Shown: positions 54,511 through 63,294 of the stretch, in pieces
Layout of the letters: the number at the start of each line of letters is the position of its first letter
How positions within the stretch are numbered: the stretch's first letter is position 1
NCBI GenBank assembly: GCA_964566055.1
Contig: CAZMHI010000006.1
Location: 52,735-116,734, forward strand
Length of the DNA stretch: 64,000 nt
Direction: 5' to 3'
From: TMED23 sp964566055
Lineage (GTDB): Bacteria > Pseudomonadota > Alphaproteobacteria > Rhodospirillales > UBA2165
Made by a program: the position numbers and the translations under genes
Notes under the pieces: generated by a model
Database searches by the model: none
What the model saw: the letters and a program-made list of their open reading frames with translations, nothing else
What the model was told of the DNA's origin: nothing

Positions 54511-56490
54511 ATGAACGAAAAAGTTTCACAAGACCCGGGTCTGCGCCTTTTGAATTACGCGGCTTTTGCCGTCGCCCTGGTTATTGCCCTAACCGGCGTC
54601 CTGAACTCAATGCCAACCTATGGACTTTTCGCACCCATTGGTCCTTTTCCCGCCATTGTCCTTCGTCCGATATTCGTGGGCGCCGCCGTATTTCTTGTGC
54701 TTGCAAATAGTTCGTTCACAAGCACCTTTGCTGAAAAGTGGCCAGACTACAAATGGCTTGGCCGCGTCATTGATGTAGTAATATTGCTGCTCTCATGGTG
54801 GGTTCTCTGGGAGTATTACAGTCTCCAAGTCTCCGAGGAAACAGGTGGATTTGAAGAGCTCGGGATGTTCCATTTTTGGATTTCCTTGCTCGCTGCAAGT
54901 CTGTTCATCATTCTGAGTTGGAAAACCTGGGGCGGCCCATTGTCGATCGTTGGCATTCTCGCTCTGGTCTATTTTTACACGGGTGAATATTGGCCTTGGA
55001 TTTTTGAAACAGCACGGGTCGACTTGCCAGAGACCTCTGAAGACCTTTGGTTCAACCAAGGGGACGGTATCCTCGGTACTATCATGGGGATCATCATCTT
55101 CACGGTGTTTCCGTTTATTATGCTGGGGACCATGCTGGAGCGGACAGGTGGTGGGCGCTCGCTCATTAAACTCGCTGTCCACGTGACCAAGGGGTTTCGC
55201 GGAGGTCCAGCTCATTCCGCCATTTTAGCGTCTAGCCTGTTCGGCACCATGTCCGGCGGCGCGGTTACCAATGTGGTGGCGACCGGTGTCATTACGATCC
55301 CGATGATTAAGCAGCGCGGTTTTTCGCCTTCCTTTGCAGGAGGTGTAGAGGCGACGGCATCAAGTGCTGGACAGATCATGCCACCGATTATGGGTGCAGC
55401 GGCCTTTGTGATGGCTGATCTAACCGGCATCAGCTATCTGACGATCATCACTGCCGCTCTGGTTCCGGCTCTGGCGTATTACGCCAGTCTATTCACCAGC
55501 GTCATTTTTGAAGCCCGGAGGTTGGGCGTGGAAGTTGGTAGTGAGGATCTCGATCGTCCAGAACTTAAAGTCAATTCTCAAGACTACGTTAATCTTGTCA
55601 TGATCATTGTTCCCGTCGTTGTTGTGATTACCTCCCTATTGCAGGGACTGTCCGCCGCTGGTTCGGGCATGACGGCCTTCTTCGCAATCATACCTTTGAG
55701 TTTTTTTAATCCTGAAGTTCGTAAGCGGCCATTTATTATCATTGAGGCGTTGTCTTATGCTGGACTAACCTTCGGACGATTACTAATGGCAATCGCAGTC
55801 GTTGGCATCGTCGTCGCCGTTTTGGGGGCAACTGGATTGCCAAAAGACTTCGTCGTTCTGATCGATGCCGTTGCTGGTGGCAGCCTTTTCTTGACCCTCC
55901 TGGTCACCGGAGCCGCAGCACTCATGCTGGGCATGGGCATGCCCACTTTGCCGGCCTATCTTACCATCGTTCTAATTCTTGGACCTGCAATGCAGAACCT
56001 TGGGCTTACGGTCCTGGCCGCTCACTTGTTCGTGCTTTATTACGCTGTTGCGTCGTCTATCACGCCGCCAGTTGCTATCGCCGCTTACGCTGCTGCATCG
56101 ATTGCTGATGCTCCACCCATTCGTACAGCTATGATGGCTCTCCGGGTCGGACTGGTAAAATTTGCCGTGCCGTTTATTTTTGCTTATTACCCAGTGATTT
56201 TGATCGTGCCAGTGGTTTTTCCCGAAGGAAGTAGTTTCGCGATAGGTGATTTCCTGACGGTATTATTCCGAGTCTTGGTCTTTATCTATTTAATCTCAAG
56301 CGCTGTTATCGCCTTTGATCAACGACGATTGCCAATATGGGAGACCGGCCTTCGAATTGCTCTCGCATTTTTGGTCATGGTAACAATTCCGGAGATTCAT
56401 TGGGCCGCAACGGCAATTGCCTTGGCCTATATCGCTTGGCACCAGATTAGATTTAACCGCGAAATAGCTAAGACTCCTGCTGTCGAATAA
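54511..56490 (+). CDS. TRAP transporter fused permease (DctQ-DctM, TAXI-associated)
   Basis: A 659-residue membrane protein with many hydrophobic helices. The first part (about 1-150, four helices) corresponds to the small DctQ-like subunit. The remainder is the large DctM-like transport subunit, with F-P-F-I-M-L-G-T-M-L-E-R-T-G-G, S-S-L-F-G-T-M-S-G-G-A-V-T-N-V-V and M-G-M-P-T-L-P-A-Y. The ATG at 54511 follows GGGGA; the longer open frame from 54427 would run through the hairpin and is unlikely. It imports the TAXI ligand using a sodium gradient (family knowledge). Confidence 0.92.
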   Translation: MNEKVSQDPGLRLLNYAAFAVALVIALTGVLNSMPTYGLFAPIGPFPAIVLRPIFVGAAVFLVLANSSFTSTFAEKWPDYKWLGRVIDVVILLLSWWVLWEYYSLQVSEETGGFEELGMFHFWISLLAASLFIILSWKTWGGPLSIVGILALVYFYTGEYWPWIFETARVDLPETSEDLWFNQGDGILGTIMGIIIFTVFPFIMLGTMLERTGGGRSLIKLAVHVTKGFRGGPAHSAILASSLFGTMSGGAVTNVVATGVITIPMIKQRGFSPSFAGGVEATASSAGQIMPPIMGAAAFVMADLTGISYLTIITAALVPALAYYASLFTSVIFEARRLGVEVGSEDLDRPELKVNSQDYVNLVMIIVPVVVVITSLLQGLSAAGSGMTAFFAIIPLSFFNPEVRKRPFIIIEALSYAGLTFGRLLMAIAVVGIVVAVLGATGLPKDFVVLIDAVAGGSLFLTLLVTGAAALMLGMGMPTLPAYLTIVLILGPAMQNLGLTVLAAHLFVLYYAVASSITPPVAIAAYAAASIADAPPIRTAMMALRVGLVKFAVPFIFAYYPVILIVPVVFPEGSSFAIGDFLTVLFRVLVFIYLISSAVIAFDQRRLPIWETGLRIALAFLVMVTIPEIHWAATAIALAYIAWHQIRFNREIAKTPAVE

Positions 56491-56536
56491 CTATCTGGAC
56501 GTGGAACATTCTTAACTGATACCGATAGGAGAAATT

Positions 56537-57115
56537 ATGGAATCAAACGGGTACAAAGATCGGCAAAACTTCGAAATGGAGAACTGGCCGGAACTGCGGG
56601 AGTCGATGAACAATCTTTTCAAACTGGTTTTTCCGACCCGGGAAGTTTCCGGCGAGCTCAAACAACTCGTTTTCACCGCCGCGAGCTTAGCGAGTGGGTG
56701 CCTGCATTGCCAATCGCATGGCTCTTATCACCTGCATGCCATTGGTGTTTCCGACGAGAAAATTCAGGCCCTTTGGAACTATCAAGATTCTGATCTGTTT
56801 TCGGAGCCCGAACGAGCCGCGCTTGATCTAGCTTACGCTGCCGGGGTCGCGCCCAACGAAGTAGAACCGGAAAACTATGTTCAACTTCGCAAACATTTCA
56901 CTGATATTCAAATCATCGAAATTTTAGCGGTGATTGCCTGTGGTGGATTTCTAAACCGCTGGAACGACACGATCGGAACAGTGACCGACCAAGAATCAAT
57001 CGATTTCGCGAACAATGTATTGCGTCCGGTCGGATGGGAGTCGGGGAAACACGTCGGCCAGCCCGAAGAGCAACGTAAGGCTCATCCGATCTCCTTGGGT
57101 TGGACCAACAAGTAA
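56537..57115 (+). CDS. carboxymuconolactone decarboxylase/AhpD-like protein (Cys form)
   Basis: A 192-residue protein with the AhpD-type motif A-S-G-C-L-H-C-Q-S-H-G, a C-x-x-C followed by the catalytic His four residues later. Such proteins act as thiol-disulfide peroxidases or, more rarely, decarboxylases. It is the cysteine counterpart of the selenoprotein encoded at 59601, where the second Cys position is TGA. It lies in the same operon, 46 bases after the permease gene and just before the sulfatase gene. Confidence 0.87.
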   Translation: MESNGYKDRQNFEMENWPELRESMNNLFKLVFPTREVSGELKQLVFTAASLASGCLHCQSHGSYHLHAIGVSDEKIQALWNYQDSDLFSEPERAALDLAYAAGVAPNEVEPENYVQLRKHFTDIQIIEILAVIACGGFLNRWNDTIGTVTDQESIDFANNVLRPVGWESGKHVGQPEEQRKAHPISLGWTNK

Positions 57116-57167
57116 GAGACAGTTATGGCACGTGATAAAGGAATCACGGAAGAAAGGAACTAATATT

Positions 57168-58730
57168 TTGAAGCAACCTAACTTTCTATTCATAATTTGT
57201 GATCAATTAAGGGCTGATCATTTAGGGTGCTATGGCAATCCCGTGATCCGTACGCCTAATATTGATGGCTTGGCGGCGCGTGGTGCCCGATTTGACCGAT
57301 CCTATGTTGCGTACCCAGTGTGCATGCCCAATCGGGCTTGCCTCATGACCGGGCAGATGGCATCTGACCATCGCGGCATAAACAACGGCATCCCTCTTGA
57401 TCTTGAAGCGACGACATTCGTTGATGTACTAGCTCACCATGGGTATCAAACGGGTTTGATTGGCAAATCCCATTTGCAGGGCTACACACCTCTTGATCCG
57501 ATGTACGGCTACATTGCAGATGATGAGCTCGCTGCACCACCCGAAGAATTACAAGATGCGCTCCGGCTTTCCCGTTGGAGTGAGGGCTATCGGATCGAAC
57601 GTCGCATCGCCTCCGGCGAACTTGCCCAAGAGCCCTATACCGATGGCTTCTATGGCTTTCAGCACGCGGAACTCGTAACCCGGCATGCCGACTTCACTGA
57701 TGGGCATCACCTGGCTTGGGCGGAGAAACAACACCCGGACTTCAAAAATCTTGTCGGTGCAGAAAATGCATTGCCCGACCAACGGTCCCGAGGACCGCAG
57801 GCGTGGCGGACGGCAGTTCCGCCCGAACTTTACTCTACGCAGTTCATTGCCGAGCGTTCAAAAGATTACATTTCAAATGCCGCCAAAGGCGATCAACCGT
57901 TTTTCCTTCAGGTTTCGTTCACCGATCCTCATCACCCGTTCACGCCACCGGGCAAATATTTTGATATGTATGATCCGGATGACATTCCATTGCCGAGCTC
58001 TTTTGAGCAGATTACCACCCCTCGTCTCCAGCAGATTCACAACATGTACGCGGAAGGCAAACACAAACGCAAAGGAGGGTTTGCTATGCCGGTCAACGAA
58101 GAGGAACTGCGTGCTCTCCTAGCCCTTACCTACGGCATGATCTCCTTCATCGACGATGCCGTCGGTGAAATCCTTACTCAACTGAAAGCCGATGGGCAGC
58201 TTGAAAATACGGTTGTTGTGTTTATGTCTGATCATGGCGACCTCGGTGGCGATCATGGGGTCATGCTAAAGCGCATGCATCACTACCAAGGCCTAATTCG
58301 GGTACCAACTTTATGGATAGAACCCGGTACGACAGCGTCCGTGCGCGACGATTTGGCTTCAACAATCGATTTCCCCACAACAATCTTGAAGCGGGCCGGA
58401 ATTCAGCCGTTCAACGGTGCCATGGGACGAGACCTCTTTAGCGATCCCGAACCTGACGGTTTGATAATTGAAGAAGCCGCCGGCCAGCCTAAGCCCGGCA
58501 CATCCACCCCTCCGGGCCTTCGCACCCTGGTTACCCGCAGCCATCGCATGACGTTATCCCCTGACGACAATTTTAGCGAGTTGTATGACCTTGCGGGCGA
58601 TCCGGATGAGAATGCCAACATCTTCGACGAGCCAAGTGCTTCGAAAATTCGAGCAGACCTTATGGAAATCATGGTGCGGCGGATGATGCAACTCCAGACG
58701 ACGTCACCGTTGCCACCGTTCGCGCCTTAA
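57168..58730 (+). CDS. sulfatase (formylglycine-dependent family)
   Basis: A 520-residue sulfatase or alkaline-phosphatase-superfamily hydrolase. The start is the TTG at 57168, preceded by GAAAGGAAC, which gives K-Q-P-N-F-L-F-I-I-C-D-Q, the normal start of such enzymes; the frame is open from 57015. The formylglycine motif is C52-M-P-N-R56, close to C-x-P-x-R, followed by a T-G. Metal ligands are D12 and the S-D-H-G-D-L-G-G-D-H-G segment. No signal peptide is visible, so it may be cytoplasmic. It likely removes sulfate from an imported organosulfate. No maturation enzyme gene is nearby. Confidence 0.9.
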   Translation: MKQPNFLFIICDQLRADHLGCYGNPVIRTPNIDGLAARGARFDRSYVAYPVCMPNRACLMTGQMASDHRGINNGIPLDLEATTFVDVLAHHGYQTGLIGKSHLQGYTPLDPMYGYIADDELAAPPEELQDALRLSRWSEGYRIERRIASGELAQEPYTDGFYGFQHAELVTRHADFTDGHHLAWAEKQHPDFKNLVGAENALPDQRSRGPQAWRTAVPPELYSTQFIAERSKDYISNAAKGDQPFFLQVSFTDPHHPFTPPGKYFDMYDPDDIPLPSSFEQITTPRLQQIHNMYAEGKHKRKGGFAMPVNEEELRALLALTYGMISFIDDAVGEILTQLKADGQLENTVVVFMSDHGDLGGDHGVMLKRMHHYQGLIRVPTLWIEPGTTASVRDDLASTIDFPTTILKRAGIQPFNGAMGRDLFSDPEPDGLIIEEAAGQPKPGTSTPPGLRTLVTRSHRMTLSPDDNFSELYDLAGDPDENANIFDEPSASKIRADLMEIMVRRMMQLQTTSPLPPFAP

Positions 58731-58761
58731 CACAATTCGGATTTATACAGGGAGACAAAAA

Positions 58762-59574
58762 ATGGGAATCATTCAACCGACCAATACCTCCGTTCTCTCG
58801 TTTGAAGGCCTACACCTTTATCATACCGCACGATCTAATTGTTCGGCACGTGTTCGATTACTTATGGGGGAAAAGGAACTCGAATGGACAAATCATCACA
58901 TAGACCTCGGCAAGAAAGAAAACATTTCCGAAGAATATTTTGGTATCAATCCCAAAGGAGTTGTCCCGTCACTCGTGCATGATGGGGAAGTCGTCGTCGA
59001 ATCAAACGATATTCTTGCTTACCTTGAAGACAAGTATCCTGATCCAGGGTTTCGAGGCGTGCCCGACGACCTCCAGCACGAAATTGACTTCTGGCTACAA
59101 CAATCCGGTGACTTGCATCTTCCAGCGATTAAGACTTTTCAATATTACAAGATCAATGCAGCGCTGTTGCCGAAAACCAACGAGGAAGAAGCGCTTTATC
59201 AAAAACTACAAAAAGACCCAGAAATGCTGGCCTTTCATGGCAAGCACAGCCAAGGGAAAAGCTTTACTGACGAAGACGCAGATGCAGCAGTAGCTCTTCT
59301 TAACACGACATTTAAAAAGATGAATGCCGCCATTGCAGACGGTGGGTACATCGTGGGGAACACCTATACGCTTGCCGATATTTCCTGGTCACCTACCATC
59401 ACAACGCTGAGCTCTGGGGGTTTTGATTTTTCGCCTTATCCCGAGGTGGCACAATGGTATGAAACCATTCTTCAGCGACCTCAATTTCAGGAGGCCGTCA
59501 TCGAGTGGCGGAAAAAGGCGACCTACGCAGCGGGTATCGACCCGACAATTCCTGGTTCTGCTTCAGCTAACTAA
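58762..59574 (+). CDS. glutathione S-transferase with S-x-C-S motif, copy 1
   Basis: A 270-residue GST-family protein. The thioredoxin-like N-terminal domain has R-S-N-C27-S-A-R-V-R and N-P-K-G-V-V-P-S-L-V and E-S-N-D-I-L-A-Y-L. A helical C-terminal domain follows. A Cys in an S-x-C-S setting is typical of zeta-class GSTs and of the tetrachlorohydroquinone dehalogenase PcpC. This makes reductive dehalogenation or isomerisation of an aromatic intermediate plausible, but it is not proven. It lies in the operon between the sulfatase gene and the AhpD-like selenoprotein gene. Confidence 0.88.
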   Translation: MGIIQPTNTSVLSFEGLHLYHTARSNCSARVRLLMGEKELEWTNHHIDLGKKENISEEYFGINPKGVVPSLVHDGEVVVESNDILAYLEDKYPDPGFRGVPDDLQHEIDFWLQQSGDLHLPAIKTFQYYKINAALLPKTNEEEALYQKLQKDPEMLAFHGKHSQGKSFTDEDADAAVALLNTTFKKMNAAIADGGYIVGNTYTLADISWSPTITTLSSGGFDFSPYPEVAQWYETILQRPQFQEAVIEWRKKATYAAGIDPTIPGSASAN

Positions 59575-59600
59575 TACCAATATTTTTAAGGATAATTCAC

Positions 59601-60707
59601 ATGAGCTTTTACGATGATTCAAAATATCCTGTAAACGAGGATGTATCTGAAATCCACGCCCGCCAATTTGAACAATTGGGATCGCCCGGCACCTGGGGAA
59701 CTTCCGCACTGCGTATTGCTATCGTCAATGAAGCTCGGCAAGCAGGCTACGAAGCTGGTGTCATGGAAAAGCCAGATAATCCGGGTGCGACCCCGGATGT
59801 TAAGTTATCAGAGGTTGCGCATCGCGTCATTCGTCGTCTGGCCGTATCACCCAAAGAAATGGACCAGGTCTTTTACGACCAAGCAATTGGAGAAGGACTT
59901 ACCGATGTCGAATATGTGGAAATTCTCGGTCTCATAGCTCGTTTTACATGCTTCGATGTTTTTGCACGAGGTATTGGCGTCCCTTTAAGACCTCTTCCCG
60001 AGGCGCAAGCGGGTTCGCCATCGCGGGCACGTCCTGAAACTGCAAAGATCGAAAATGCTTGGGTAGCGACCATACCTAATCCTCCGGACGGAGGAGAGCT
60101 TGCCAAGGAACTCTTTGGTCTATGGCAACCGTATATCATGCGGGGTTTGAGTTTAGTTCCAGAAGAATTCAAGGCCCATCATGAATTGGAAGAAGTTCAG
60201 TACATGCCGGCCGCTCATTTTATGGAATTTGATTACCAGCATCATGATGGTCTGACGAGACCTCAGGCAGAAATTGTTGCTGCCCGAATATCAGCACTCA
60301 ATGAATGCTTCTACTGAACCAACGGACATGCCAAAGCACTCCGTGAGGGTGCTAAATTGATGGGACAAAATATTAATTTGAAGGCATTGGTAGATCGCCA
60401 ACTCGATATAGAATTTCCAGGTGGAGTGGAATTGTTGGCGTTTTCTGATGCATTGCTCGGTTCGGATGTAAACGCGCTCAACAACGCCAGAAAGACACTT
60501 GAAAACTCTATGGGCCCTGCAGCCGTCTCTGCGGCTTCAATTATTGCGGCAACCTTTACCAAAAATGACCGGGTCGCAAACGGCTCGGGGATACCTGCCG
60601 AACCCAGAATGATGGATGGCGCTGAAGATATTCGCGAAATGCTTGGCCTCAAAAATTTCAGGTCCGCTATTAATACCTATCGGCATTTGCCGGAGGGACA
60701 CCCTTAA
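59601..60707 (+). CDS. AhpD-like selenoprotein (in-frame TGA = Sec239, C-x-x-U motif)
   Basis: The frame is open from ATG 59601 to 60707 apart from a TGA at 60315-60317, codon 239 of 368. Reading it as Sec gives E-C236-F-Y-U239-T-N-G-H243-A, which is the AhpD/CMD active site: C-x-x-C with the His four residues on (E. coli numbering not applied; Mycobacterium AhpD has C130, C133, H137). The region after the TGA continues the family (L-L-G-S-D-V-N-A-L-N, then a helix with A-A-T-F-T-K-N-D-R-V-A-N). A single-domain AhpD is about half this length. A SECIS-like hairpin follows. A normal gene caller would truncate it at 60317. Confidence 0.87.
60335..60353 (+). promoter_or_regulatory. bacterial SECIS-like stem-loop for Sec239
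   Basis: AGCACTC and GAGTGCT-type arms (actual 3' arm GGGTGCT with one G-U) form a 7-bp stem around the loop CGTGA. The loop begins 24 bases after the TGA and has G in its second position. The loop is nearly the same as that after the TGA at 52850 (CGTGC), which supports a shared function. Confidence 0.65.
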
Positions 60708-60761
60708 ATAATCAAAGGCTGAGTCCTAAAGAGAAGGTGAAAGTTATCGAGGAGAAGACCA

Positions 60762-61586
60762 TTGTTAGAACTTTACTATTTGAAAGAAGCTGACTCGGTT
60801 TGTTCAAACCGCGCTGTAGTTGCGTTAGTCGAAAAAGGCATCGAAGATTGGATGCCGCAATATATTAAGCTTCTCAACGAAGACCATTTCCAGAGTGAGT
60901 ATTTAAAGTTAAATCCCAAAGCCGTTGTGCCGACACTGGTTCATGATGGTATGCCGATCCGAGAATCTTCCATCATTTGTGATTATATTGATGAGCTAAA
61001 ACCTGAACCATCGCTCAAGCCAGAAAGTTTAATTGAACGTGCCTATTTGCGCGAATGGATAAAGACTTCAGATGAAGTTGGATTTCCTGGCGTTGCTGCC
61101 TTGAACTTTGTGACCCGTTTCAGATCCGTTATTCCTACCGAAACGTTGGAAAGCCGGTGGAAAAAACAACTCGACTTGGAAAAAACCTTGCGTCAACAAT
61201 CTGTCATTCGAGATGGCATGGATTCCGAATGGGTGTTGCGCGGGATCGTGGGCTGGGACCAAATCTTTGGCAAAATGGAAGAAACGTTATCTGATGGGCG
61301 TCCTTGGATTATGGGTGAGAGCCTCACGCTCGTCGAAATTTGTTACGCGCCGCTTATTAAAGTTTTGGACATGATCAAATGGCTTGATGTCTGGTTTGAA
61401 GACCGTCCCCATGTAGCTCAATGGTGGGATAATTTAGGTCAAAGGCCAAGCGTATTAAATCTCGATGAGTATGAAGGTCACACGGCAGATCTCAATTCAG
61501 ATCACGCCAAAGCGGGATTGGCACTGGTTGACGAAGCCCGAGATAGATTGCAGAAATTTAACGCCGAACGAGCGATAGCCAAGTAG
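60762..61586 (+). CDS. glutathione S-transferase with S-x-C-S motif, copy 2
   Basis: A 274-residue GST-family protein starting with TTG eight bases after GAGGAG. The N-terminal domain has D-S-V-C14-S-N-R and N-P-K-A-V-V-P-T-L-V and R-E-S-S-I-I. The C-terminal helical domain contains G-E-S-L-T-L-V-E-I. Like copy 1 it has a Cys in the active-site loop instead of a Ser or Tyr, as in zeta-class and PcpC-type enzymes. It is probably the last gene of the operon that begins at 52580. Confidence 0.87.
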   Translation: MLELYYLKEADSVCSNRAVVALVEKGIEDWMPQYIKLLNEDHFQSEYLKLNPKAVVPTLVHDGMPIRESSIICDYIDELKPEPSLKPESLIERAYLREWIKTSDEVGFPGVAALNFVTRFRSVIPTETLESRWKKQLDLEKTLRQQSVIRDGMDSEWVLRGIVGWDQIFGKMEETLSDGRPWIMGESLTLVEICYAPLIKVLDMIKWLDVWFEDRPHVAQWWDNLGQRPSVLNLDEYEGHTADLNSDHAKAGLALVDEARDRLQKFNAERAIAK

Positions 61587-61604
61587 CTCCAACGAATTGG
61601 TTTG

Positions 61605-61677
61605 TGTCCGCTTATGGCTAGAAAGCGGGCTTAGGAAGAGTGAAGGAAATTGAAACTTTATGACCCAAAGCAGACTG
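61605..61677. repeat. copy C of the dispersed GTCCGCT-type repeat (two half-units)
   Basis: TGTCCGCTTATGGCTAGAAA followed by GCGGGCTT (61605-61632) can form a hairpin through CCGCTT and AAGCGG. A second unit, ACTTTATGACCCAAAGCAG with a following ACTG, ends at 61677. It lies in the gap between the GST operon and the LLM gene; no gene is present there. Confidence 0.6.
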
Positions 61678-61787
61678 TTTTGGATTTGCTGAAATTACAT
61701 TTATCCCAGAATATAAAAAATTTGTTGTCATAACTAAATTCATTCTCAGATACTGCATCCGTTAAAAAAGGGAATTTTTGTTGTAAA

Positions 61788-63116
61788 ATGAACTCACCTC
61801 GACGTCTCCACCTCGGAGCCTTCATGCGCCCCGTGACTATCCACACTGGCGCCTGGCGCTATGCCAAGGCAGATCCTGCCGCCAATTTTAATTTTCAAAC
61901 GATCGCTGCTATGGCACAAACATTGGAGCGGGGCAAATTTGATGCTTATTTTATGGCTGACCATTTGGCCGTACTAAACATGCCTATAGATGCGCTTAAG
62001 CGAAGTGGCACTGTCACTTCATTTGAACCCATAACACTTTTGCCAGCGCTTGCGATGTTAACCAAAAACATTGGCCTTGTGGCGACTGGCTCGACGACTT
62101 ATGACGCGCCGTATCACGTGGCACGCCGTTTTTCGTCTCTCGACCACATCTCGGGAGGACGCGCCGGTTGGAATATTGTCACTACATCGAACCCGGACGC
62201 ATCCAATAATTTCGGTATGGGCGAACATATGGAGCATGACGAGCGCTATCGCCGTGCACGCGAGTTTTACGATGTAGTAACAGGGTTGTGGGACAGTTGG
62301 GCCGATGACGCCTTTATCCGTGATCAGGAAAGTGGGATTTTCTTTGATCCGAATAAACTTCATGTGCTTGACCACGAAGGTGATTATCTGAATGTGCGTG
62401 GACCATTAAATATCGGACGTCCGATTCAAGGTTGGCCGGTCATTGTACAAGCCGGTGCTTCCGAGGCTGGTAAGCAACTTGCTGCGGAGACTGCAGAAGC
62501 GGTTTTTACCTCTCACCGCACTCTAGAACTTGCGCAGGCCTTTTATGCCGACGTTAAAGGTCGGGCAACCAGTATTGGCCGCAACCCCGATCATATTAAA
62601 ATACTGCCTGCCTGTATGGTAATCGTCGGTGACTCCTTGGAAGAAGCCAAGGAAATGAGGGCTAAATTGGACAGTTTGGTACATCTTGATAGCGCCGTCG
62701 CATCTCTTTCGATCGCTATCGGCACCGATGCTACTGCGTTTGATCTCGATGGGCCTCTCCCCGAAATTCCTCAAAGTAATGCATCACAAAGCGGGCGAGA
62801 TCGAGTCGTGCAAACTGCAAATGAAGAAGGCCTGACCGTTCGCCAACTTGCCCAAAGGCTCGGCGGGTTTTCGGGGCATGCAATCATGGGCACGCCCAAA
62901 ATGATTGCCGATGAGATGGAAGAGTGGCTAATTGAACGCGGCAGCGATGGCTTTACTGTAATGTTTCCCTACGTTCCGGGTGGCCTTGATGCCTTCGTCG
63001 ACCATGTGGTACCAGAACTGCAACGCAGAGGTTTATTCCGTACAGAATATGAAGGATCAACGTTGCGAGAAAATCTAGGCCTACCTCGACCAGAAAACAG
63101 ATTTTTTCAGAAATAG
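61788..63116 (+). CDS. LLM-class flavin-dependent monooxygenase (NtaA/SnaA/DszA type)
   Basis: A 442-residue two-component-type monooxygenase. Typical features are H-L-G-A-F near the N-terminus, A-D-H-L-A, A-T-G-S-T-T-Y-D-A-P-Y-H-V-A-R-R, G-G-R-A-G-W-N-I-V-T-T and V-Q-A-G-A-S-E-A-G. The family includes enzymes that oxidise nitrilotriacetate, dibenzothiophene sulfone and other xenobiotics with FMNH2 from a separate reductase. No reductase gene lies nearby. It is on the same strand as the operon but separated by a repeat-bearing gap, so it may have its own promoter. Confidence 0.9.
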   Translation: MNSPRRLHLGAFMRPVTIHTGAWRYAKADPAANFNFQTIAAMAQTLERGKFDAYFMADHLAVLNMPIDALKRSGTVTSFEPITLLPALAMLTKNIGLVATGSTTYDAPYHVARRFSSLDHISGGRAGWNIVTTSNPDASNNFGMGEHMEHDERYRRAREFYDVVTGLWDSWADDAFIRDQESGIFFDPNKLHVLDHEGDYLNVRGPLNIGRPIQGWPVIVQAGASEAGKQLAAETAEAVFTSHRTLELAQAFYADVKGRATSIGRNPDHIKILPACMVIVGDSLEEAKEMRAKLDSLVHLDSAVASLSIAIGTDATAFDLDGPLPEIPQSNASQSGRDRVVQTANEEGLTVRQLAQRLGGFSGHAIMGTPKMIADEMEEWLIERGSDGFTVMFPYVPGGLDAFVDHVVPELQRRGLFRTEYEGSTLRENLGLPRPENRFFQK

Positions 63117-63294
63117 GAAGGACGAGAGTGGGGGAAGATTGATTAGCTGTATGTTCGCCCGCTTATTTTAGATTTCTCCTCAACTTTAAAATCTCAACGT
63201 GACCCATTGGGGCCTCTGACATTACGAAAAATATCATTGGGCTAATGTGCGCCATTTAGCCGGATATTATGGTTCAACTTCTAGTCGACTAGCT

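Noticed and set aside
59601..60707. Complete AhpD-like gene ending at 60317 plus an unrelated small gene at 60357
   Set aside because: Ending at 60317 would remove the second active-site residue and the catalytic His. The downstream part is in frame and has no ribosome binding site of its own.
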